DNA of 64,000 bases, from contig JACKGZ010000006.1 of assembly GCA_020639255.1 (NCBI GenBank), positions 1 to 64,000 on the forward strand. Direction: 5' to 3'. The stretch comes from Phycisphaera sp. (lineage in GTDB: Bacteria > Planctomycetota > Phycisphaerae > Phycisphaerales > UBA1924). The notes beneath the pieces are model-generated. The model searched no databases and had not been told where the DNA came from. It worked only from the letters and a program-made list of their open reading frames with translations. Positions 8,453 to 18,500 of the stretch are shown here, in pieces (position 1 is the stretch's first letter; the number at the start of each line of letters is the position of its first letter). The position numbers were made by a program, and so were the translations under genes.

Positions 8453-8886
8453 AAGCGATCACCCCAGGAAGAAGACTCGCCGATCACGCGCTCGAGGTCG
8501 GAGAGCCAGCTCTGGCGGATCCGGTCGACGGCCGCGTCTCTGGCCGACTCAGCCAGTGGCTGGAGGTCGCGCCAGAGGGCCAACCGCTCGGCGTGTGCCT
8601 CGAGTTCGAGCCTGAGAGCCCGTTCCTCGAGCTTGGTCACCTGCTCGGCGCTCACGCCGGCGGGGAGGTTGAGAAGTCTGTGGCGGGTCTGGCGTGCTTC
8701 AGAAGCAAGCTCATTGCAGCGCCGAGACGCTAGCCCGATCCGCTGGGCGGCCATGATGACCGGGGCGCGGAGCCGCGCCTGATTGCGGGCCTCGGCGGTC
8801 TGGAGCCATTGAGCTAGAGGCGTTGCGTCGTCACCAGTTTTCGAGTCGTACGGGTGCGGGTAGTCCTGTCTGAGTAGCGGCATCAT
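8449..8886 (-). CDS. Small, probably coiled-coil protein of unknown function
   Basis: The frame could start at a TTG at 8955, but the tandem ATG codons at 8886/8883 are more credible. The 145-residue product is almost entirely helical, rich in Glu, Arg, Ala and Leu, with heptad-like stretches such as VTKLEERALRLELEAHAERL. No catalytic motif or membrane segment is seen. It is the first gene of the operon with the methyltransferase and the ATPase-nuclease, overlapping the former by four bases. It may be a scaffold, adaptor or regulator of that system; this is inferred from position only. Confidence 0.6.
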   Translation of the reverse strand: MMPLLRQDYPHPYDSKTGDDATPLAQWLQTAEARNQARLRAPVIMAAQRIGLASRRCNELASEARQTRHRLLNLPAGVSAEQVTKLEERALRLELEAHAERLALWRDLQPLAESARDAAVDRIRQSWLSDLERVIGESSSWGDRL

Positions 8887-8902
8887 GTCAGGACGGGAGA
8901 GT

Positions 8903-8918
8903 GACACAGATATGTGTC
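8903..8918. promoter_or_regulatory. Palindrome upstream of the ATPase-methyltransferase operon
   Basis: GACACA, GATA, TGTGTC forms an inverted repeat 17 bases upstream of the likely ATG at 8886. Nearly the same 14-mer (CACAGATNTGTGTC) recurs at 5517-5530, at the end of the operon, and a variant lies at 5655-5668. It could be an operator or a recognition site; no regulator is known. Confidence 0.35.
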
Positions 8919-9059
8919 TTGTGACAGATAGAGGTGCGTCGGGTAAAGATCTCAATCTAAGTCAGCGTGCTTTGATTTTTCTGGGAGCATCAACTAGCTT
9001 AATCGGGTTCTCCAAGCGAGCTGCGAATTGAATTGTAGTTAAGAAAATAGAGAGAAGAG

Positions 9060-9812
9060 ATGGATACCACTCCTTCCCAATCGAATTACAGTAAATGCAA
9101 CGATTGGCCGCGTTGGAGCAGCATGCGCACATGGGGCAGCAACCCCGCATTGCAACGCAGTTATCCGCTCTTAATTCTGATCCCACTGCTCGCCACAATG
9201 ATCTCCGGCTGGAATTCTTTAAGCCAAAGCAATCAACTGCGGTTCACGTGGCCACCGCTGCCCAGTCTTATATCAAATGAGAAGTGTTGCTCTCATGATA
9301 CCGGCAAGTCAGCGAGCGGGGAAAGCCCAGCCCAGCCGGAGTCTGTTTCGGGCTGTGAACAGCTGATCAGTTTGCCGAGCATCACGATTCCCTTCCGCCT
9401 GAAACTGCTCTTTGTGGGATTGATGTGTGTCTCAGCATTCACCTTCCTTTATTCGATCAGCGCACCCGAGGAGATGCGGCGGCTTCCCGGGTCGGCAGGG
9501 ACGGAGTGCATGGGTCGTGCGGAATGGTGTTGTGCCATGCTCGAACATAACCCCGTCCACGAAACCGCAGAGGCAAATGCAAAGGATCGGAGGCTCCTGC
9601 ATGCATTGCTGTATAGCTCAGACTCGCCCAAAGCACTGCTGCGGCTACGTTCCACGAAGGATCAGCCGCACAGGATCGTGACCCGGTGGAATCATTTCGA
9701 CACTTCCAGGGCTGGGCTGCGATGGTGCTGCTTTGTACTGTTTACCTTGGGTATCGGTGCCTTTACCTGGGCGACGTTGCTAACGATCATAAAAGTCTTT
9801 ATAAATACGTAG
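9060..9812 (+). CDS. Predicted membrane protein, unrecognised
   Basis: This 250-residue product has three hydrophobic segments: LLILIPLLATMISGW (about 37-51), LLFVGLMCVSAFTFLYSI (about 115-132) and WCCFVLFTLGIGAFTWATLLTII near the C-terminus. The middle portion is cysteine-rich for a cytoplasmic protein. The pattern RSY-IPLLA, then IPF-LKLLF-FLY, is reminiscent of small membrane proteins often met in accessory regions, but I cannot name the family. It lies ~170 bases from the divergent ATPase-methyltransferase operon and is followed closely by two small genes. A membrane effector in a defence setting is one possibility. Purine-rich GAGAGAAGAG precedes the ATG. Confidence 0.6.
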   Translation: MDTTPSQSNYSKCNDWPRWSSMRTWGSNPALQRSYPLLILIPLLATMISGWNSLSQSNQLRFTWPPLPSLISNEKCCSHDTGKSASGESPAQPESVSGCEQLISLPSITIPFRLKLLFVGLMCVSAFTFLYSISAPEEMRRLPGSAGTECMGRAEWCCAMLEHNPVHETAEANAKDRRLLHALLYSSDSPKALLRLRSTKDQPHRIVTRWNHFDTSRAGLRWCCFVLFTLGIGAFTWATLLTIIKVFINT

Positions 9813-9828
9813 TACCATAAGGCAAGTA

Positions 9829-10173
9829 ATGACTGTAATTCAGATCCCATGCGAATATGATGTCTGCATCGGCGGAAAACAGCCCTTGGGCTGCGTGGCG
9901 TGGCCGAAAGATTCCCTTGATCTACTCCGGTTCTACCGAGGCATCACGGGGCAGACCGTGACGCGACTCCAGGTGGAAGCGGCATTGTGCCAGGATACAC
10001 GCGCCGGGTGCCCGAGGCGTCGTACAGTCTCCGGATACTCGTCGGCTATCCTCGACATCGGGGGGGCGACCGTGACTGTGCACCTGCGACTTGAGGAACG
10101 AGATCCGGATTGCAACTATTGGGAAGTGACGGACGTAAGTATCATCCAGCAGCGGCCGGGTGTAGGGGCGTAG
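9829..10173 (+). CDS. Unrecognised 114-residue protein
   Basis: An AAGG lies seven bases before the ATG, and the gene follows the membrane protein gene after only 16 bases, so it is probably in the same transcript. The product has a beta-rich look, with strand-like segments SSAILDIGGATVTVHLRL and EVTDVSIIQQ, and four cysteines. No signal peptide or membrane segment is present. I do not recognise a family. Confidence 0.55.
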   Translation: MTVIQIPCEYDVCIGGKQPLGCVAWPKDSLDLLRFYRGITGQTVTRLQVEAALCQDTRAGCPRRRTVSGYSSAILDIGGATVTVHLRLEERDPDCNYWEVTDVSIIQQRPGVGA

Positions 10174-10176
10174 AGT

Positions 10177-10755
10177 ATGTGTTACATAGTTTCGGTTGCG
10201 GTGCGGCGACCTGTGAATCCTGAGGGAACGCTTTACAAAGTGAGACTTTCTTCATTCGGTGATCGTCAAGATCCGAAGTGTTATCCATCTACAACATCGG
10301 CGGTACCATTGAATGTGCTGCCACTTGGTGCTATTGGTCTAGTTGAATTCGTGCCCGACCAAAGGGTACTCCATGGGATCACGCTTTCTTGGCAGTCGTA
10401 TCGACCAGCCGACTATATCGCAGCGGCTCTCGACGGCGTCGTAAGCACAGCCGCAGAGCTGAGCGACATGGCCCGTGAGCGGAAGGGCCTCTCCCACGCC
10501 ACGGACACTCTGGGGCTCATCCAGTCTGCCCTGGAGGAACTCGTTACTTCCGGCAATGAGAAGAGAGTGACGGCGGTTCGTGTTCGCAACGAACAATGGC
10601 ACCGAGACAACGAGAATCAGCATCGATTGAATAAGATGATTGTCAAGCCGGATTGGTTTACGGGTCGGATCGCCTACTCTCGGCATGATCCAGACGCCGT
10701 GGTCCGTGGGCTCGTGGGCACGGCATCGGTGGAAGCTCTAGTGAGCAGCAAGTGA
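10177..10755 (+). CDS. Unrecognised 192-residue protein
   Basis: It starts three bases after the stop of the preceding gene, so it is probably co-transcribed. The N-terminal half is beta-like and hydrophobic (YIVSVAVRR, GAIGLVEFVPDQRVLHGITL); the second half is polar and helical, with NEQWHRDNENQHRLNKM. There is no signal peptide. No family is recognised. With its two neighbours it forms a three-gene unit that appears to belong with the adjacent accessory genes. Confidence 0.55.
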   Translation: MCYIVSVAVRRPVNPEGTLYKVRLSSFGDRQDPKCYPSTTSAVPLNVLPLGAIGLVEFVPDQRVLHGITLSWQSYRPADYIAAALDGVVSTAAELSDMARERKGLSHATDTLGLIQSALEELVTSGNEKRVTAVRVRNEQWHRDNENQHRLNKMIVKPDWFTGRIAYSRHDPDAVVRGLVGTASVEALVSSK

Positions 10756-10792
10756 AAAATCATCACTCACATTCAATACGCGGCCGCTGCGG

Positions 10793-11146
10793 TTACTTTG
10801 CCACTAGATACTTAAACTGAGATGCCTGGCGGACTACTGCATCGATCTGGCGCCAAATCTCTGCTACTACTGTGATCGAGACGCAAGAGTGGAGCGCCTC
10901 GCGCAACTGATCGAGCGTTTGATCGGCGCTGTCGGTGATCTGTGGCAAACGAATCTTGATTTGTACAACGGTGTTGTGGCTATCCAGATAGCACCAAACT
11001 CCGGCGTCGAGGAGCTTGACCTGGGTATCGTCGAACTCGGGGACAAGCTGCGCTGTTACATACACCCCGTTTCCGGCGTTCTGGATATCGATGATCGGGT
11101 CCACAGCAGTTCTCCTACTTTCCAGGCTGTCATCGATCCGATTCAT
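10793..11146 (-). CDS. Possible 117-residue protein, strand uncertain
   Basis: The minus-strand frame gives a protein-like sequence with alternating strands (GVYVTAQLVPEF, VVQIKIRLP) and an amphipathic C-terminal helix, but it has no Shine-Dalgarno sequence. A plus-strand frame at 10889-11254 overlaps it and starts at a GTG with no good site either. The minus-strand reading looks more natural in composition. It would converge on the three-gene unit, 37 bases away. Confidence 0.4.
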   Translation of the reverse strand: MNRIDDSLESRRTAVDPIIDIQNAGNGVYVTAQLVPEFDDTQVKLLDAGVWCYLDSHNTVVQIKIRLPQITDSADQTLDQLREALHSCVSITVVAEIWRQIDAVVRQASQFKYLVAK

Positions 11147-11541
11147 TTGGAGGGTTCATTTGATATTCAGAAGCTGGGTAGGATGAGTGCGACAATAGTT
11201 TGGGTCCTCCTCGTTATTCGGGGCCCTGGCGTGCCAGTTCCGTCATTATTGTGACGCTGCATTATTCTGACGTTTACCCGATTCAGGGTCACGCGTTCCA
11301 GGCATCGGCTACACAACAAAGGTGCAATCGCTGCATTCAAAACACGCTCACTGATTACATATATACCAACGGATACGTAATCTCATCTGCATTGGGTAAT
11401 CTTGCGATGTTATTTCGTGTAATTTACATCTGCCCTTCGACTATGAAGGTGCATTTATAAATAAGGCAGAAGAGTAAGATTGCTTCTGCCCTGCTCGGGC
11501 AGTGACCTATCGAATGACTACGCGACAGGATGCGAATCCGC
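11147..11541. other. AT-rich intergenic region
   Basis: No convincing gene is seen here apart from a weak plus-strand frame at 11200-11460. The right end carries the hairpin at 11465-11490. It marks the change from the AT-richer accessory genes to GC-rich host sequence. Confidence 0.5.
11465..11490 (-). terminator. Rho-independent terminator of the 11542-12300 gene
   Basis: GGCAGAAG and CTTCTGCC form a perfect eight-pair stem with a ten-base loop. On the minus strand it is followed by TTATTTAT. It lies about 50 bases past the stop of the minus-strand gene. A second small hairpin (CTGC/GCAG, 11491-11502) is adjacent. Confidence 0.65.
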
Positions 11542-12300
11542 TCACTCGCAACTGTCCATCGCGGTCCGCAGCCCGGCGGTGTAGCTGGCGATGTGGATCA
11601 CCGCATCGGACACCGCGGACATGCCTCGGTAGGACGCCAGCAGCGACGTCTGCGGACCACTGAGGCCCGTCGCTCCGGCACTGGCGGCGGCTTCAGCTCT
11701 CAGGGCCGAGAGCAGGGGTCCGAGTTCGTCCTCGCCGATGTCGAGGATCGCCATCTCGAACGGGAGATCGGTCGACTGATTGGCGAGCGCGTTGGCGATC
11801 TTGTCGCGCATCCCGGAGGGGAAGAGCCCGAGCACGGCCTGCGTGAGGTCGGTGGACGCGTCGCGGTACGCGGCTTCGGCGGTCGCGGCTTCGAGGGCTG
11901 CGGTCCGAAGCGCCGCCCGGTCGGCGGCTGGGTTCTCGGAGTCGCGGAGAGCGGCGCGACGTGCGGCGAGCACACTGCGCGCGTTCCGGTGATCCTGGAT
12001 AGCGGTCTCGTAGGCTGAGAGTTCGGAATCGATGGTCCCGGACGCGACGAGCCCGCACGCCACGGTGAAATCGCTCGGGGTCACCCCTGAAGCGGCGAAC
12101 GCCTCCGCCTGCAGCCCGAGGTGCCTCCACCAGCGCGTGTCCGAGACGTTTCTCTCGGGTGTCGCAACACACGCGGTCGACTCGGTGCGCACTCGCCATG
12201 TGGCGTGCGACGATCCCGCGCCGCACAGCATGCCCATGACGGACAGCGCAAACACTGTGCGGTAGCGGGTTTGCAGATTTGAGTGTCGCCTGGTCGTCAT
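11542..12300 (-). CDS. Secreted helical protein of unknown function
   Basis: The ATG at 12300 is preceded by GGAGG with seven bases of spacing, so the start is firm. The 252-residue product begins with a basic tail and a hydrophobic core (VFALSVMGMLCGAGSSHA) ending at a likely signal-peptidase site after residue ~33. The mature part is alanine-rich and helical with coiled-coil character (AIQDHRNARSVLAARRAAL and further). It contains four cysteines, at about 44, 82, 251 and in the leader. No known domain is seen. The gene diverges from the RHS gene and could be functionally linked to it, but nothing in the sequence proves this. Confidence 0.65.
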   Translation of the reverse strand: MTTRRHSNLQTRYRTVFALSVMGMLCGAGSSHATWRVRTESTACVATPERNVSDTRWWRHLGLQAEAFAASGVTPSDFTVACGLVASGTIDSELSAYETAIQDHRNARSVLAARRAALRDSENPAADRAALRTAALEAATAEAAYRDASTDLTQAVLGLFPSGMRDKIANALANQSTDLPFEMAILDIGEDELGPLLSALRAEAAASAGATGLSGPQTSLLASYRGMSAVSDAVIHIASYTAGLRTAMDSCE

Positions 12301-12399
12301 CGTTCGGCCTCCGCGCGTTCAGCGTGCCGCGTGCAGTGTGCGCGTCGCCACTTGGTTTGTCAATACGTTTGCAGTTTCTGTGTACTTCCGATTTCTGCG

Positions 12400-12429
12400 T
12401 TGACACACGGCGTGCCGCGCAGTGATACT
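12400..12429 (+). promoter_or_regulatory. Sigma-70-like promoter for the RHS gene
   Basis: A perfect -35 TTGACA (12400-12405) is followed after 18 bases by GATACT (12424-12429), a four-of-six match to the -10 box. Transcription would begin about 65-70 bases before the ATG at 12503. Confidence 0.5.
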
Positions 12430-12502
12430 GACCGCGTGTTTGGCGGGCACGGTTTTGCTGCGGCAGACTAAACGCAAGATCCCCCGATTAGGAGTGGACG
12501 GC

Positions 12503-15500
12503 ATGGCACGCACCGGTGTGATGAGACGTGGTGTTCGCGGCGTGTTGGCATCGTTATTCGGCGCGGGCCTGCTCGCCGGTTCGTCGGCGCAGGCGCAGTC
12601 GGGCGGCGGTGGCGATTACTTCTGGTGCTCGATGATTTGTTATCCGGAGACGACGTGCTGCCCGGGGCCGACCTCGCTTCCCGGGTTCCTGCTCGATGCG
12701 GACGACGTGGTCGCGATTGTCAACGTGGTCTGCGCGGGCCTGTCGGGGTCGGCTCTCGAAGAATGCCAAAACCGCGTGGTCCGCATTCTGCGTGGCACGG
12801 GCCTTTCCGACAGCGTCGTCACCCAGCTCTATGGCCAGAGCTACTGGGATCGAACTATCCCAGACGACATCGACATCGACCCGAACGACGTCAACCCGGA
12901 TGACGAGCCCGAGATCGATCCCGACTCGGGGACCGACGGCGGAGACGGAAATGGCGGCGACGGAGATGGAGATGGAGACGGCGACGGAGATGACGGTGGC
13001 GGAGATGATGGCGGCGGCGGAGACGGTGGGGGCGGCGGCGGTGGTGACAGTGGAGGCGGGGATTCGGGCAGCGAGGGCGGCGGCGGCGACGGGGATAGCA
13101 GCGGGGAGCCGGTCGATCCCGGTGAGGCGATCGAGAGCAAGCAGCCCGAGACGGGCTGCCCCGTGGTCATCGCGACCGGTGACAAGATCCAACGCGACCG
13201 CGACCTGGTGATCAGCCTGCCGGGTCAGGACTTCGAGTTCTGGCGCGAGTACAACAGCAGCCCGCTGTACTCGGGCTCGGACCTAGTGGGCCATGACTGG
13301 ATGTCACCCACTTTCAAGCGGATCATCGGCAACGAGCGGGCCTACGACTCATCGACAACGCCCACTCATCTTGTCCTGTACAACGAGGTCAAGCACAAGC
13401 ACCACTTCACCGAGAACACCTCGACCGGTCGCCTCGAGGCGGAGGGATCCGGCCAGGGATACTTCAGTTGGGCGACGATCAGCTCGGTCACCGAATCTCA
13501 GGATCCGCCCGAGGGTTTGTGGGACGGTGCGCAGGTGCTCCGCCTTGTGTACCCGGGCCGGCGGTACACGGACTTCTACGATGTCAGCTACGTCGACTAC
13601 GTGAACGGGGGGACGCACCCTCTGCCCACGTACCTTGTCGGGAAGGTCGCGCGCGAGATCGACAAGTCGGGCAACCTCTGGGCGTACACCTATCGCCGCT
13701 TCGACTCGGACACCACGGACTCGGACGATGGGACGGCACGTGTCTCCTCGATCAAGTGCTACGCGGCCGACGACTACGAGAACCCGGTCGTGATCGTCTG
13801 GTTCTCGTGGATCTCGGGCTCCGGTGTCGACGGCCTCGAGGGCAAGCTCGATCGCGTGTGGGTGACCCGGTCGGACGGCAGCGACTTCGTCCTGACGGAT
13901 GAGGTGCGGTACATCTACCGCGGGCATCAGTACGTGACCAACTCTGACCTGGAACCCGCGAGCTCGGGCTTTAACGACAACTCGGGTGTGGGTGAGAATG
14001 AAGGCTCGCTGATCCAGGTGATCAAGCGGACTCGCATCGATCCGTCGAGTTCGGGGAGCGCCGGCTTCCGCACGTTCATCACGCAGTATCGGTACCACGA
14101 GGACAGCGTCGCGGGTGACGCGAGCACACCGCTCAGCGTCACGGGGCTCGAGGACCAACTCAAGCTGATCATCCGGCCCGAGCAGATCGAGCACTACGCG
14201 ATCGCGAGCGGGCAGCAGGTCGATGAGGCGGCGATCGATGTGCTCGAGACAGAGGACGACGATTCGCTTCCGAGTGGCGGCGGTCTGCGCCCGATCGATC
14301 TCGCCTCGAAGGTTTTGAGCTACAGCATCACGACGAGCGGCTCGGACCTCGGCAAGGTCAAGGTCCAGTACGTGCAGGCTGATTGCGACTGCTCGGTCGC
14401 CTCGACGAAGGTGAAGCGGACGTACGAGTACTCGACGTACGATATCACCAGCTCCCCGCAGGTCGTGGGCCGCACGCTCAAGATCCAGCACTACGACGTG
14501 ACCGGTTCGACCCCGGTGCTGTACCGGACATACTTCCACGACGTGCGGATGTCGACACCGTACCTGGCGATCAAGGTGACCGACGCGATCCGCGACGAGT
14601 CGGACGATCGGATCTGGGCGAACCACTACACGTACGACTCGAGCGACAACGTGACCGGGATCTACTCCGAAGAATCGATGGAAGGCGGGTACACGCCGAT
14701 CGATGTGGCCACGGGCGGCAAGCCGGTGGCGACCCCGTCGACGAACTCGGGCCGCGTCGAGGTGTTCACGTACGACTCGAAGGGGCGCGTCCTGACGCGT
14801 TCAGTCAAGGAAGGCGACCAGGGGACAGAGCACCTCATCGAGCGGATCACCTACGCGACGACCTCGCCCTGGATGGAGCACCTGCCCGAGACGATCGAGC
14901 GGTTTAGGAGCGAGACGAACACGACCTCGGCCAACGCGATCGAGGTCGAGACCCGCAGCTACACGTTCTATTCGGACTTCCTGGTGACCAACGCCAAGGC
15001 GAAGGCCTCGATGCACAGTGTCGTGGAGCGCGAGCTGCCATCGGAGAACGGACCGACGACGACCGAGACGGTCGACCAGATCACGCTCTACAACCCGTAC
15101 GGTCAGATCGAGTGGGAGCGGATGCCCGACGGGGCGGTCGTGTATCACGCCTACAACGATTTCGGACGGCGCGTGCGGCTCGTGGATCACGCGGACCCGG
15201 ACAACGACACGGGGAGCTCGGGCTCGCCCGAGCTGGACCTCAGCGACTACGGCAGCCCCGGTTCTTCGCTCAGCTGGGGGATCTCGGGCGCGGATGAGAT
15301 GGTGTGGAAGTGGGAGTACGACCTGCGCGGGGACTCGTACTCCGAGGAATCGCCCGGCGGCGTCACGATCCTGACGCGGCGTCAGCTGCTGCTGCCGACG
15401 GTGCAGTACCCGACCCGGCGCTATGTGGTGACGACGTTCCCGCACGAGATCGACGCGTCGGCGACGCCGAGGTTCTCGGGGCCGGCGGTGCGGCGCTGGA

Positions 15501-18500
15501 TGACGCCGGAGAACCGCGTCCTCCAGGAGAGTCACTACGAGCTGGACGTGTCGGGCGCGTACGACCCACTGAGCGGGTCCGTGCCGTTCTCGAGCGGCGA
15601 CGAGGTGGCCCGCACGACGACCGAGTACGCCGTGGGCGGGAACCCTGTCCACACCCGGACGTGGCTGGATCTCGACGCGGACCGGTACGCCGACAGCTAC
15701 ATCCGCTACGACTGGCTGGGCCGAGTCTCGGAGCTGGTCGGCGCCGACGAGACGCTGACGGCCTTCGAGTACGACGTGCGTGACCGCGTGGTTTCGACGT
15801 GGGTGGGCCGCGACGATTTGACCGCTGGGCCGGAGATCGTCAGCGAGACGTTCTACGACCACGAGCTCGACACGGGTGGCGAGCCGGTGCAGGGCGTTGG
15901 CAACGGGAACGCGACGTTCATCCGCGTGTACACCGGCGAGCCAACCGGGACCGGGAGCCTGGGCCCGGTGAAGCGGGACACGATCAAGACGTTCGACTAC
16001 CGCGACCGCCTGGTCATCCAAGAGAATCCAGACTCGCCGCACGCGGCGTTCGCGTACGACAACCTCGGGCGCGTGACGGAGGCGGCGACGTTCGAGTCGG
16101 TGCCGACGGGGATCGCGACGCCGCTGGCCGACCGGATCAGCTACACGCGCACGAGCTACAGCCAGCGCGGGCTTCCCTATCTCGTCGAGCAGGCGATCGA
16201 TCCGACGAGCAGCTCGACCGAGTACCTTGCGACGAGCACGTGGCGCGACGTGACCGGGCGGGCGGTGGCCGACTGGGCCCCGGGCTCGGCGGGCATGAAG
16301 CGCGCGTACGACGCCAACGGGCGGCTGGCGGTCGTCTACCAGACCGATCGCGGGGGCGACGACGACCCGGGCTCGGGCTCATACGAAGACGCGGTGTCGC
16401 TGGCGGGCGACACGGTCATCGAGCAGACCGAGTACGGCTACGACGCCAGCGGCGACCCCGTGCTCGTGTCGCGGTACATGCTGCTGCACGACCAATCCGG
16501 CTACACCGCCGGCGACGAGCTCGATGCGTCCAGCGCGGTGGTGTCCTACAACGGCACGGTCTACGACGGGGCGAGGCGTCCGATCGCCTCGGTGAAGTTC
16601 GGCTCCAACGCGCGTGACGGGTCGAGCGATCTGTACGAGGCGCTGCGTTCGGGCGGCGTCGCGCCGGGCGAGACCGGCTCGGGCGTGTCGGCGTGGCCGC
16701 CCTCGTCGCCGCCGACGTGGCAGACCTCCACGTCCGACTGGTCGCCGTCGTTCTACAACGACTACGTCACCACGACGACCGCGTACGACGAGATCGGGCG
16801 GGTCAAGTCCGTCCGCGCTGCCGACGGCGTGTTGACCTCGTTCTTCTACAACCACCGGGGCGACACGATCGCGACGGTCGAGAACGACACGGGCATCGCC
16901 GCGCCGACGTGGAACACGACGAGCGAGCGGTGGGTCTTCGCCAACGTCGGCGACACCACGAACCGCACGACGAGCACGGTGTACGACGGCGCGGGCAACG
17001 CGATTAAGCGCGTCGCGCACAAGCCCGACGGGTCGGGCGGCGAAGAGGTGCAGATCACCGAGTACGACTACGGGGTCGAGTCCGACTCGGACCCGGACGG
17101 GAACAAGATCTCCTCGGGGTCGCTCCTGGCCGCGGTGCGGTACCCCGATCCCTCGACGGGCGCGGCGGGGACGACCGCGGCGTACACGCAGAGCTTCACG
17201 TACAACCGCCTGGGCGAGACGCGCGTCACGACCGATCAGAACGAGACGATCCACCGGTACACGCGCGACGACGCGGGCCGCGTGACGCTCGACAGCGCCG
17301 AGCTGGCCAGCGGGTCGGACCTCGACGACGCGGTCCTGGCGATCCGTACTGTTTATGACGACGCTGGCCGGACGATGGCGGTCGAGTCGCTCGACGATCA
17401 GAGCGTGGTGGTCAACGGCATCGGCTACGCGTACGACGCGCTCGGCCAGCTGACGCACCTCTACCAGAACCCTGCGGGCGCGGCGGTCGACTCCGGCGGC
17501 TCGCCGCAGACGGGCGCGGCGTCGTTCATCATGGGCTACGACACCGTCGAGATCGGCGCCAGCGGCCCGGCGGTAACGAATTACTCACGGCTGAGCCAGG
17601 TGACCTACCCGCTCGACTCCGAGTCGCCGGACCCCACACTCGGGCGGAGCTACGGCGCGGCGGACGGCCTGAACGACCGCATCAGCCGTCTTGAGACGAT
17701 CACGATGCGGCAGGACGACTCTCAGTCGCTCTCGGGCTTCCCCGACGTGGTGAACTACGAGTATCTCGGCGCGAACATCCCGGTCTTCGTCGAGTACGCA
17801 CAGCTCTCGTTCGGCTGGGACGCGACGCTCATGCCCGACGGCAAACGCCGCAACGCCGGTCTGACGACGGGCACCGTTGGTGTGTACCCGGGCTTCGACC
17901 GCTTCGGGCGGCCCAGGCTCTGGTCGTGGGCCGACAACGCGCTCACGGACGACACGTCGTCGGTCTACCCGACGCGTCCGCCGGTCTTCCAGGAATTGCT
18001 CGAGCACGACATCGCGGGCGTGCAGCTGGCGCGGTCGGACGTCAGGCCGGGCGGCGGCCTCGGCGACCGGCACGAGGCCTTCCTCCACGACGATCTGCGC
18101 CGCCTGACCGAGGCCCACCGCGGCGTCTGGGACGACCCGTTCGACCTTGGGCGCGATCACTCGACCACGGGCTCGGACTGGACACCCGGCGACGGGAGCA
18201 CGCAGTGGTCGCTCGACGCGCTCGGCAACTGGGCGTTCACGATCGACGACACCAACGAGGACGGGCAGTTCGTCGTCAGCCCGGACCACAAGACGACCCG
18301 CCAGCACAACGAGGCCAACGAGCTGACACAGGTCGGCAGCTCGCTGCACCAGAAGTCCTACGACGACGCGGGCAACCTGGTCCAGACCGACCGCACGCTC
18401 CAGGTGTACGACTACACCTACGACGCCTGGAACCGGCTCGTCAAGGTCGTCAACACCTACTCGACCGGGGGCATGGGCGGCGGCGGGCCGGACATCGAGA

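Noticed and set aside
11200..11460. Plus-strand open frame of 86 codons
   Set aside because: It has no ribosome binding site or protein-like pattern and lies in AT-rich intergenic sequence.
12930..13110. Simple-sequence repeat of GGAGATGG type as a regulatory or phase-variable tract
   Set aside because: It keeps the reading frame and encodes an Asp/Gly linker in the RHS protein. Units are imperfect, so slippage is unlikely to be a switch.
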